10,660 nt of DNA. It comes from Pseudomonadota bacterium. Lineage in GTDB: Bacteria; Pseudomonadota; Alphaproteobacteria; Acetobacterales; Acetobacteraceae. The translations under genes were made by a program, and so were the position numbers. The notes below the pieces were generated by a model that saw nothing but the letters and a program-made list of their open reading frames with translations, did not search any database and was not told the origin of the DNA. Below, one piece after another: positions 5,748-10,660 of this stretch. The stretch spans positions 1-10,660 of the forward strand of contig JAKAQU010000073.1 in assembly GCA_021819535.1 (NCBI GenBank). The letters are read 5' to 3'. Each line of letters opens with the position of its first letter. Positions within the stretch are counted from its first letter, which is position 1.

Positions 5748-5761
5748 GCCAAAACCGTTGG
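5748..5761. repeat. Inverted copy of the repeat flanking tRNA-Ala
   Basis: GCCAAAACCGTTGG is the reverse complement of CCAACGGTTTGGC at 5542-5554 with one extra A. The two copies face each other across the tRNA and its promoter, about 190 bases apart. Confidence 0.6.
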
Positions 5762-5776
5762 ATGCGGTCCCGATTG

Positions 5777-6376
5777 TTATCCTGGCGTTTCGCCTTGGAT
5801 ACTCGGCGCGGCCATCGGCGGCACCGAGATCGCGTAGGGCGCGGAGAAGGGCGTCGCCGATTGCGACGCCGGGATCGGCGCGGTTTCCGCACGCACGAGA
5901 TTGTGCGAGGCGACGATCTCCTGCCATACGGCGAGAATGCTCCGCGCCGTCGCATCGGCGACCAGGCAATGGCCGCTATTGTCGAGGGCGGTGAGCGTCA
6001 TACCCGGCTCGCCCCGCACGCGCTGCAACGCCGCATCGATCGCCTCCAGGCAGGCGACCAATTGATCGGGCGTGCGCAAATGCGCATGCTGCATCATCTG
6101 ATCGAGCCGCAACAGGCGCAATCCTTCCGCCGTCATCGCCAGCGGATCGCGGCCGAGTTCGAAAAACACCTGAACGACCGGCAGCATTCCTTGAATGAGT
6201 GCGAGAATGCTGCGCGCCTCCTCGACATTGCAGGCCACCAGATGCCGCGTTTCGGCGGTGAGGGTTGGCGCGCCGTGGTTGGCGGCGAAACTTTGCGCAA
6301 TCTCCGCCTCGAGCCAGCGGCGAACCTCCGGGGGGGCTGCGCGAATTTGCTCGGGGAGCAAGGTGATGCCGATCAT
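5777..6376 (-). CDS. Unrecognised 199-residue protein
   Basis: I do not recognise a named family. The reading frame is convincing because it is in line with the stress genes before it and has an AAGGA ribosome site about 9 bases before the ATG at 6374-6376. The protein opens ITLLPEQIRAAPPEVRRWLEAEI (4-26), an amphipathic helical segment, and continues mostly as predicted helices to about residue 162. It has one hydrophobic helix, SILALIQGMLPVVQVFFELG (56-75), and a more compact stretch at 127-141 (TLTALDNSGHCLVAD). The last 35 or so residues are rich in Ala, Pro and Ser and probably disordered. There is no signal peptide, no metal motif and no clear enzyme signature; only C49, C109 and C137 are cysteines. 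An earlier start at 6451 would add 25 mostly basic residues and is less likely. Confidence 0.75.
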   Translation of the reverse strand: MIGITLLPEQIRAAPPEVRRWLEAEIAQSFAANHGAPTLTAETRHLVACNVEEARSILALIQGMLPVVQVFFELGRDPLAMTAEGLRLLRLDQMMQHAHLRTPDQLVACLEAIDAALQRVRGEPGMTLTALDNSGHCLVADATARSILAVWQEIVASHNLVRAETAPIPASQSATPFSAPYAISVPPMAAPSIQGETPG

Positions 6377-6410
6377 GTTCTGCGTTCCTTGATGGCGGCG
6401 GCGTTGACGA

Positions 6411-6440
6411 CGACGAAGGGCGGCTCTTCCCCCTTCGTCG
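6411..6440 (-). other. Strong hairpin between hsp20 and the unrecognised gene
   Basis: Perfect 10-bp arms CGACGAAGGG (6411-6420) and CCCTTCGTCG (6431-6440) have a 10-base loop. It starts 25 bases after the hsp20 stop and ends 34 bases before the next start. The minus strand continues TCGTCAACG without a T-run, so it is more likely a message-stabilising or Rho-related structure than an intrinsic terminator. Confidence 0.7.
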
Positions 6441-6464
6441 CAGCGAGACATGGGACGCCTGGTT

Positions 6465-6962
6465 TCAGCCGGCGGCCTTGACCTCGATTTTCTTCGGCGA
6501 TGCCTGCTCGGTTTTCGGCAATGTCACCCTGAGCACGCCATTGGCGAATTCAGCGGCGATTTTTTCACGATCGACGCTTTCCGGCAGCAGGAAAGAGCGT
6601 TGGAATTCGCCATAGCTACGTTCGCTGACATAGTAATTCTGCTCTTTTTCCTCTCGTTCCTGGCGTTTTTCGCCCCTCACCACGAGGGTATCGCCGGACA
6701 GCGAAAGCTCGACATCTTTCTCCGTCATGCCGGGCAGTTCGGCGCTCAGCGTGAACGCGGTCTCGGTTTCGGTGATGTCAACCGCGGGGAACGGCAGGAC
6801 GAAACCGCTATCAAGCCGCCCCGATGAGAAGGGGGCAAGGCCGAAGCCATTGGCAAAGCGGTCGAACATACGCTCGATCTCGGAGCGGAACGGACGCCAG
6901 AAATCGAGTGACGCGGCCGGAGCGGCGGCGGTTTGTTTGACGGGAACTTGTGTCGTTGCCAT
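6465..6962 (-). CDS. Small heat-shock protein, Hsp20/alpha-crystallin family
   Basis: This 165-residue chaperone belongs to the Hsp20 family, which holds unfolding proteins in soluble complexes without ATP. A variable N-terminal arm includes SLDFWRPFRSEIERMFDRFANGFG (18-41). The alpha-crystallin domain spans about 57-150, with PAVDITETETAFTLSAELPGM at its start and the signature AAEFANGVLRVTLPK (136-150) at its end. The C-terminal I159-E-V161 is the IxI/V anchor used for oligomer assembly. The ATG at 6960-6962 has AAGGAG 7 bases upstream. A TTG start at 7046, overlapping the preceding stop, would add 28 residues without similarity and is rejected. It follows the host-attachment gene by 80 bases. 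I see no convincing ROSE thermometer or CIRCE element next to it. Confidence 0.96.
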   Translation of the reverse strand: MATTQVPVKQTAAAPAASLDFWRPFRSEIERMFDRFANGFGLAPFSSGRLDSGFVLPFPAVDITETETAFTLSAELPGMTEKDVELSLSGDTLVVRGEKRQEREEKEQNYYVSERSYGEFQRSFLLPESVDREKIAAEFANGVLRVTLPKTEQASPKKIEVKAAG

Positions 6963-7025
6963 GTCTGATCTCCTTCGTTGTGAGGAAGAACAATTTCTGC
7001 AAGGCCGATGCGGATTTTTGGCGAC

Positions 7026-7042
7026 GGGCGCGTTTTGCGCCC
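7026..7042 (-). other. Short hairpin after the host-attachment gene
   Basis: GGGCGC (7026-7031) and GCGCCC (7037-7042) form a 6-bp GC stem with a 5-base loop, starting at the first base after the stop codon of the upstream gene. No T-run follows on the minus strand. It may tune how much transcript reaches hsp20. Confidence 0.5.
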
Positions 7043-7510
7043 TCAACCCCTCGCCCGGTGGATCGGCGGCACCCAGGCTGCGAGATGTGGCTGAAGCGCA
7101 TCGTTCGGGATCTTGGTGAGGTCTTTCTCCAGCGCGCCAATGATTCTCTGCCGTGCTCTCTCGTCGAGATGGGCGCGGATCACCTGCATCACATGCGATG
7201 GCGCGACGAGCACCAGGCTCTCGAAAGCATTCCCCGACAAGCTCTCATTCAAATGATCGGCCAAGGCCGTAGCGAAGGCCTCTTTCGCCAGTTGATGCGG
7301 CTCATGGCGCGGCGTCACCGCATGATGGGCCGAGGCGCCACTGTGGAAGCTGGCGCCGGGGCGATCGCTGGCCAGCGCGGAGGCGCGTTTGTGGGCGAAG
7401 ATCGAATCGAGCGCATTTTCACTGTGAAGCGCATTGTCGGGCGCCGGCCGAACGAAGCGCGCATGCTCACCATCGGCGATGACGATGAGGAGATGATGGA
7501 TTTTGGACAT
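7043..7510 (-). CDS. Host attachment protein family (baeRF-like)
   Basis: The 155-residue product resembles proteins annotated as required for attachment to host cells, first linked to plant attachment in Agrobacterium relatives. They are now thought to be related to the central domain of the eRF1/Pelota release factors (baeRF), so a ribosome-linked stress role is at least as likely. Family-like stretches are LLIVIADGEHARFV (7-20), DRPGASFHSG (49-58), FESLVLVAPSHVMQVIRAHL (96-115) and EKDLTKIPNDALQPHL (128-143). The ATG at 7508-7510 has GGAG 6 bases upstream. It appears to be the first gene of a group with hsp20 and the 199-residue protein, and an FNR/FixK-like palindrome lies 68 bases upstream. 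Confidence 0.88.
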   Translation of the reverse strand: MSKIHHLLIVIADGEHARFVRPAPDNALHSENALDSIFAHKRASALASDRPGASFHSGASAHHAVTPRHEPHQLAKEAFATALADHLNESLSGNAFESLVLVAPSHVMQVIRAHLDERARQRIIGALEKDLTKIPNDALQPHLAAWVPPIHRARG

Positions 7511-7578
7511 CGTCTACTCCATTCTGCTATTCCCGTTGCAGAACGTGGAGAGCCTGCCGCGACGTCGGCGTGATTTCA

Positions 7579-7592
7579 TTGACCTGGGTCAA
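7579..7592 (-). promoter_or_regulatory. FNR/FixK-type (TTGA-N6-TCAA) palindrome
   Basis: TTGACCTGGGTCAA reads as a near-perfect palindrome (TTGACC/GGTCAA) and fits the TTGA-N6-TCAA consensus of alphaproteobacterial FNR/FixK regulators. Its centre is about 75 bases before the host-attachment start codon, a suitable distance for activating that gene and those after it. If bound at -41.5, transcription would begin near 7544; the -10 there is poor (CAGGCT), as is common at activator-dependent promoters. Confidence 0.65.
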
Positions 7593-7617
7593 GGGAGCGC
7601 GAGGATCTCCCCGGAAT

Positions 7618-7640
7618 TTCTTCCCGCGTTCGAGGAAGAA
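7618..7640. repeat. 7-9-7 inverted repeat upstream of the stress cluster
   Basis: TTCTTCC (7618-7624) and GGAAGAA (7634-7640) form perfect arms with a 9-base spacer. The geometry recalls CIRCE (9-N9-9) but the sequence does not. It lies between flgH and the FNR-like site and might be a second operator or a hairpin. Confidence 0.5.
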
Positions 7641-7662
7641 GGGATGTGCCCCGCGCGAATCT

Positions 7663-7683
7663 CGGTTTTTTCGAGAAAAACCG
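7663..7683 (-). terminator. Possible end-of-transcript hairpin after flgH
   Basis: CGGTTTTT (7663-7670) and AAAAACCG (7676-7683) form an 8-bp stem with a 5-base loop, 28 bases after the flgH stop. The A and T runs are within the stem, and no T-run follows on the minus strand, so it is not a standard intrinsic terminator. It is nevertheless the best candidate for the end of the flagellar transcript. With the two sites before it, this accounts for the 201-base gap. Confidence 0.35.
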
Positions 7684-7711
7684 CCCTCTTGCCATTATCC
7701 CATGAGAGACA

Positions 7712-8443
7712 TCAGAACGGCAGCATCACGTCGAGCATCTGCTGGCCCCAGCGCGGCTCGTTGACCTCCGTGAGCTGGCCGCGTCCGGAATAGGTGATCC
7801 GCGCCTCGGCGATGCGGTCATGCGGCACCGTATTGTCGCTCGCGATGTCTTCCGGGCGGATCACGCCGGTGACTTTCACCTGGCGCAGTTCGGCGTTCAC
7901 CAGCATCTCCTGCCGCGCCTCGACGACGAGATTGCCGTTCGGCAGCACCTGCGTCACCACCGCGCCGAGGCGGACGGTGACGGTCTCGTTGCGCTGGATC
8001 TGGCCGATGGTGAAGAGATTGGTGCCGCTCGTGACATTGACGAGATTGCTCGGGCTGGATCCCTTGAGAAACGATGGCATCAGCGCGCCGAGGCCGAAGA
8101 AGCCGGGCATACCCATGGTTTCGCTGTCGGTGCGCTGCTCCATGGTATTGTCGTTATAGGTCGCGGTGTCGTTCACGTTGACGACGATGGTGACGAGATC
8201 GCCGACCTTGGCGGCGCGTTCATCCTTGAAGAAGGCACGCGAGCCCGGGCGCCAGAGGCTGTTCTCCACGGGTGGCGGCGGCTGCGGGGCGGGGGTCGGC
8301 ATGGTCAGCGGGCGCCAGCTGGGATCGAGCGTGGGGTCGGAGGTGGGCGAGACCGGCGGCGGCTTGCCCACTTCGGCGAGATTGGCGAGCACGCCGCAGC
8401 CGGGCAGCAGCAGCAGACTGCCGATGAAGAGAAAGCGTCTCAC
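7712..8443 (-). CDS. flgH: FlgH, flagellar L-ring lipoprotein
   Basis: FlgH forms the outer-membrane L-ring through which the flagellar rod passes. The 243-residue precursor has a lipoprotein signal: charged MRRF, hydrophobic FIGSLLLLPG, then C16 in the lipobox-like LPGC. A proline-rich linker (27-60) precedes the conserved body: SLWRPGSRAFFKDERAAKVGD (62-82), VTIVVNVNDTA, LVNVTSGTNLFTIGQIQRNETV, VLPNGNLVVEARQEMLVNAE (167-186), VTGVIRPEDI and the C-terminal LTEVNEPRWGQQMLDVMLPF. The start is a GTG at 8441-8443 with GGAGG 7 bases upstream, overlapping the flgA stop in GTGA, so the two are translationally coupled. It is the last gene of the flagellar run. Confidence 0.97.
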   Translation of the reverse strand: MRRFLFIGSLLLLPGCGVLANLAEVGKPPPVSPTSDPTLDPSWRPLTMPTPAPQPPPPVENSLWRPGSRAFFKDERAAKVGDLVTIVVNVNDTATYNDNTMEQRTDSETMGMPGFFGLGALMPSFLKGSSPSNLVNVTSGTNLFTIGQIQRNETVTVRLGAVVTQVLPNGNLVVEARQEMLVNAELRQVKVTGVIRPEDIASDNTVPHDRIAEARITYSGRGQLTEVNEPRWGQQMLDVMLPF

Positions 8444-9468
8444 GGCAGACCTCCGGGCGGCAGCGACGTCATCCCGACATTCATCGCGTTACTCCCAAGG
8501 CCGTCGGCGCTCGGCGGGATTTCAGGAAACGAGCCCGGCATCACCCGCGCCGCTTGCGGCCCGGTCACCTCGGCGTCGACGACGGCGTGCGAGAGCGGAT
8601 TGACCACCCGCACCACGGCGCCGAGCATGCCGTCCTGCAGCGCCTGGCCCTGCACGACCATCGAAAGCCCCGGCTGATCGAGCGTCACGCGGACGGGAAG
8701 GCCGCGCTGCACCAGTGGCGGGCGGGCGAGTTCGGCGCGCGGGATCGGCCGCCCGGCGACGACGACATGACGCAGCATCATTCCCTCCACTTCGGCGGCG
8801 TCGCGCACCACGTCGGGAGGGATCTGATCGCGGCGCATGTGCTCGATGCGGAGATCGCTCGCCTGGACGCGCGAGCCGGCGGTGATCTGGGCCGCCGCCA
8901 CCGGCACGTTCACCATCGGCCAGGCATGGCCGGAAACGGTGAGGCGCTGGGGCTTCATACCCGGCGCGGCGAGGCCGAGGGTCGCGGTGAAATGGCTGCT
9001 CGCAGCATCGAAATCGATCTGCTCGACGGTCGGGTGCAATTCGCTGTCGGCGGCGACCGGAAGGGCGGAGAAACTGGAAAGGGCTATGGCGCAGTCCGGG
9101 CCCGCACCGGCTGTGGCGAGGGCGCCGCGGAGCGCATCGACGATCTCGGTGCGCGCGAGCGAGCGCGCCGGCCGCTCGAGCACCACCTCGTCATCGTTGG
9201 AGGAAGGCTCCCAGGCGACGCCGAACTGGTGGGCGATGGCGGCGAGCTGGTGCGCCGGCACGATGACGCGCCCCCCCGGCTGCGGCGCCGGCCCGAGCAC
9301 GCGCTCGGCGTTCGGCCCGGCATCGTCGAACAGATCCGAAAGCCGCACCACCGGGCCGTAAAGCGTGACCAGGTTACGCAGGCTCGCGGCTTTTGCCACC
9401 GGGGCGGCGAGAAGGGCGGCGAGCGCAAGTGGCAGCAGCCGCGGGGCGAGACGGAAATCGGCGCGCAT
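8440..9468 (-). CDS. flgA: FlgA, flagellar P-ring assembly chaperone
   Basis: FlgA is a periplasmic chaperone that helps FlgI form the P-ring. From the ATG chosen here the protein is 342 residues, longer than the roughly 220 of enteric FlgA; the extra part is an N-terminal region of about 150 residues. A Sec signal peptide is visible (LLPLALAALLAAPVAKA, ending near residue 27). The C-terminal half holds the SAF-type and beta-clip region: VPVAAAQITAGSRVQASDL (188-206), MMLRHVVVAGRPIPRAEL, and GLSMVVQGQALQDGMLGAVVRVVNP with SHAVVDAEVTG. A TTG at 9478-9480 would add four residues and overlap the flgG stop as TTGA, but it has no ribosome site; the ATG at 9466-9468 has GAGG 6 bases upstream. The stop overlaps flgH. 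Confidence 0.93.
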   Translation of the reverse strand: MRADFRLAPRLLPLALAALLAAPVAKAASLRNLVTLYGPVVRLSDLFDDAGPNAERVLGPAPQPGGRVIVPAHQLAAIAHQFGVAWEPSSNDDEVVLERPARSLARTEIVDALRGALATAGAGPDCAIALSSFSALPVAADSELHPTVEQIDFDAASSHFTATLGLAAPGMKPQRLTVSGHAWPMVNVPVAAAQITAGSRVQASDLRIEHMRRDQIPPDVVRDAAEVEGMMLRHVVVAGRPIPRAELARPPLVQRGLPVRVTLDQPGLSMVVQGQALQDGMLGAVVRVVNPLSHAVVDAEVTGPQAARVMPGSFPEIPPSADGLGSNAMNVGMTSLPPGGLP

Positions 9469-9476
9469 GGTCGGCC

Positions 9477-10265
9477 TCAACGCAAATTGGTGAGGGTGGA
9501 GAGCATCTGGTCGGAGGTGGTGATCACCCGGCTGTTCATCTCATAGGCGCGCTGGGCGGTGATCAGGTTGGTGATCTCGGTCACCACGTTGACGTTCGAG
9601 AGTTCGAGAAATCCTTGCTGGATGGTGGCGTAGCCGGGCAGGCCGGGCTGGCCTGGGATGGGCACGCCCGAGGCCGCGGTCTGTTCGAAGAGGTTGTTGC
9701 CCATCGCTTCCAGCCCTTCCTGGTTGGGGAAGATGACGAGCTGGAACTGGCCCACGGTCTGCGGCTGGGTCTGGTTCGGCAGCAGCACCTGCACCTGGCC
9801 GGCATTGCTGATATTGACGTTGACGGCGTTGCTCGGGATGGTGATGCCGGGGAGGACGATGTAGCCGTCGGCGGTGACGAGCTGGCCGGTCGGTGAGAGG
9901 CTGAAAGTGCCGTCGCGGGTATAGGCGATCTGTCCGGTCGGAAGCTGGATCTGAAAATAGCCCGCGCCCTGGAGCGCCATATCGAACGTGTTGTTGGTCT
10001 GCTGCAGGTTGCCCTGCTCGTTGTTGCGCCCGATCGCCGAGTTCTGCACGCCGAGCCCGACCTGGATGCCGGCGGGCAGAATGGTGCCGGTCTCCGAGGT
10101 ATAAGAGCCGACGCGGCTCAGATCCTGGTAGATCAAATCCTGGAACTCGGCCCGCTGGCGCTTGTAGGCGGTCGTCGTCATGTTGGCGATGTTGTTGGAA
10201 ATCACCTCGACGTTCAGTTCCTGGGCCTGCATGCCGGTGGCGGCGATATCGAGCGAACGCATCAT
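9477..10265 (-). CDS. flgG: FlgG, flagellar distal rod protein
   Basis: FlgG polymerises into the distal rod, exported through the flagellar type III apparatus without a cleaved signal. The 262 residues match the usual length. The N-terminal rod signature LNVEVISNNIANMTTTAYKRQRAEFQDLIYQ (17-47) is followed by the variable domain with family-typical GTILPAGIQVGLGV and GDNLQ-type positions (here EQGNLQQTNNTFDMALQGAGYFQI). The coiled C-terminus is ELSNVNVVTEITNLITAQRAYEMNSRVI...SDQMLSTL. Two ATG codons stand in tandem at 10260-10265; FlgG often begins MRSL, so the second may be used. A GGAG lies 11 bases before the first and 14 before the second, so spacing slightly favours the first. FlgF precedes it by 36 bases and flgA begins within 10 bases of its stop. 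Confidence 0.98.
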   Translation of the reverse strand: MMRSLDIAATGMQAQELNVEVISNNIANMTTTAYKRQRAEFQDLIYQDLSRVGSYTSETGTILPAGIQVGLGVQNSAIGRNNEQGNLQQTNNTFDMALQGAGYFQIQLPTGQIAYTRDGTFSLSPTGQLVTADGYIVLPGITIPSNAVNVNISNAGQVQVLLPNQTQPQTVGQFQLVIFPNQEGLEAMGNNLFEQTAASGVPIPGQPGLPGYATIQQGFLELSNVNVVTEITNLITAQRAYEMNSRVITTSDQMLSTLTNLR

Positions 10266-10301
10266 GGCGGGGAATGCTCCGTTGGGTCAGAAGGGGCGCG
10301 G

Positions 10302-10660
10302 TCAGGCCGGGGTCATGATTTTGCTGATCGCGTCCATCTGCCGCGTGTCCTCTTCCTGGATGAACTGGGTCGCGAAATCGAAGTTGCGCGATTGCTCCAT
10401 CATCGAGGTCAGCTCCACCACCGGCTTCACGTTGCTCTCCTCGACCATGCCCTGAATGATGACCGGGGCGGAGACGGGCGCGGTGGGCACGGTTGCGCGC
10501 AGGCGCTGTCCGCCTTCGGCCATGAGGCCGGTCGGGTCGCTCGGGGTGACGAGGCCGATCTGGCCGATCTGGCCATTGGCGCCGCTGATCGTGCCGTCGC
10601 GGGCGATGGTGAGCGGCGCGTCGGAGGAATTGACCTGCAATGGCTGGCCGTTGGAGATCG
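10302..10660 (-). CDS. flgF: FlgF, flagellar proximal rod protein (C-terminal part)
   Basis: About 119 codons of the C-terminal half are present; the 5' part lies beyond the right edge. The visible protein reads ISNGQPLQVNSSDAPLTIARDG, then TISGANGQIGQIGLV, typical of the central FlgF domain. It ends with VVELTSMMEQSRNFDFATQFIQEEDTRQMDAISKIMTPA. This ending has the heptad-like helical pattern shared by the rod proteins (compare VTEITNLITAQRAYE in FlgG). FlgF forms part of the proximal rod below FlgG. The arrangement flgF then flgG is conserved, and the missing portion should contain the NNxAN-type N-terminal motif. Confidence 0.93.
   Translation of the reverse strand, partial: ISNGQPLQVNSSDAPLTIARDGTISGANGQIGQIGLVTPSDPTGLMAEGGQRLRATVPTAPVSAPVIIQGMVEESNVKPVVELTSMMEQSRNFDFATQFIQEEDTRQMDAISKIMTPA

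Noticed and set aside
6963..7046. Upstream TTG start for hsp20 that would overlap the previous gene
   Set aside because: The added 28 residues have no similarity to Hsp20, and a strong AAGGAG stands before the inner ATG.
8554..9546. Plus-strand open frame (330 codons) opposite flgA
   Set aside because: It is rich in His, Arg and Gly and continues over the flgA signal peptide region; a typical high-GC shadow.

Overview
The window looks like part of a high-GC alphaproteobacterial chromosome, most likely an Acetobacteraceae or other Rhodospirillales member. The reasons are the separate pqqABCDE genes, a PqqB active-site sequence that looks alphaproteobacterial, the flgF-flgG-flgA-flgH gene order, and a FixK/FNR-type palindrome upstream of a small stress cluster. 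The assignment is made from gene content and recalled protein sequences, not from a database search. Every recognised gene except the transposon remnant at the left edge lies on the minus strand, so the biological reading order is from high to low coordinates.

Right part (about 7712-10660): the end of a flagellar operon. It encodes FlgF (5' part outside the window), FlgG, the P-ring chaperone FlgA and the L-ring lipoprotein FlgH. Together these build the distal and proximal rod and the outer-membrane bushing. FlgG/FlgA and FlgA/FlgH are tightly packed or overlapping. No flgI follows.

Middle part (5777-7711): a three-gene group read as one direction: a host-attachment (baeRF-like) protein, an Hsp20 small heat-shock protein, and a 199-residue protein I do not recognise. 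A 14-bp FNR/FixK-like palindrome lies 68 bases upstream of the first gene, suggesting low-oxygen control. It is followed by tRNA-Ala(GGC) with a good promoter and encoded CCA. Short related repeats flank the tRNA on both sides.

Central-left part (3827-5403): a thioredoxin-reductase-like ferredoxin/flavodoxin-NADP+ reductase, then a zinc-binding GFA-family (CENP-V/GFA) protein.

Left part (370-3587): a complete pqqABCDE operon for the cofactor pyrroloquinoline quinone. PqqA is the 26-residue precursor peptide. PqqD and PqqE cross-link its Glu and Tyr, PqqB acts in the later oxidation of the excised amino-acid pair, and PqqC performs the final ring closure and oxidation. A strong stem-loop separates pqqA from pqqB, while pqqB-C-D-E are joined by three identical ATGA start/stop overlaps. 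The operon ends against a decayed transposase region at the left edge (1-362, plus strand), which seems to be a splice of two unrelated insertion-sequence fragments.

I found no CRISPR array, phage module, defence system or integrase. The least ordinary part is the putative FNR-controlled cluster with the unrecognised protein.
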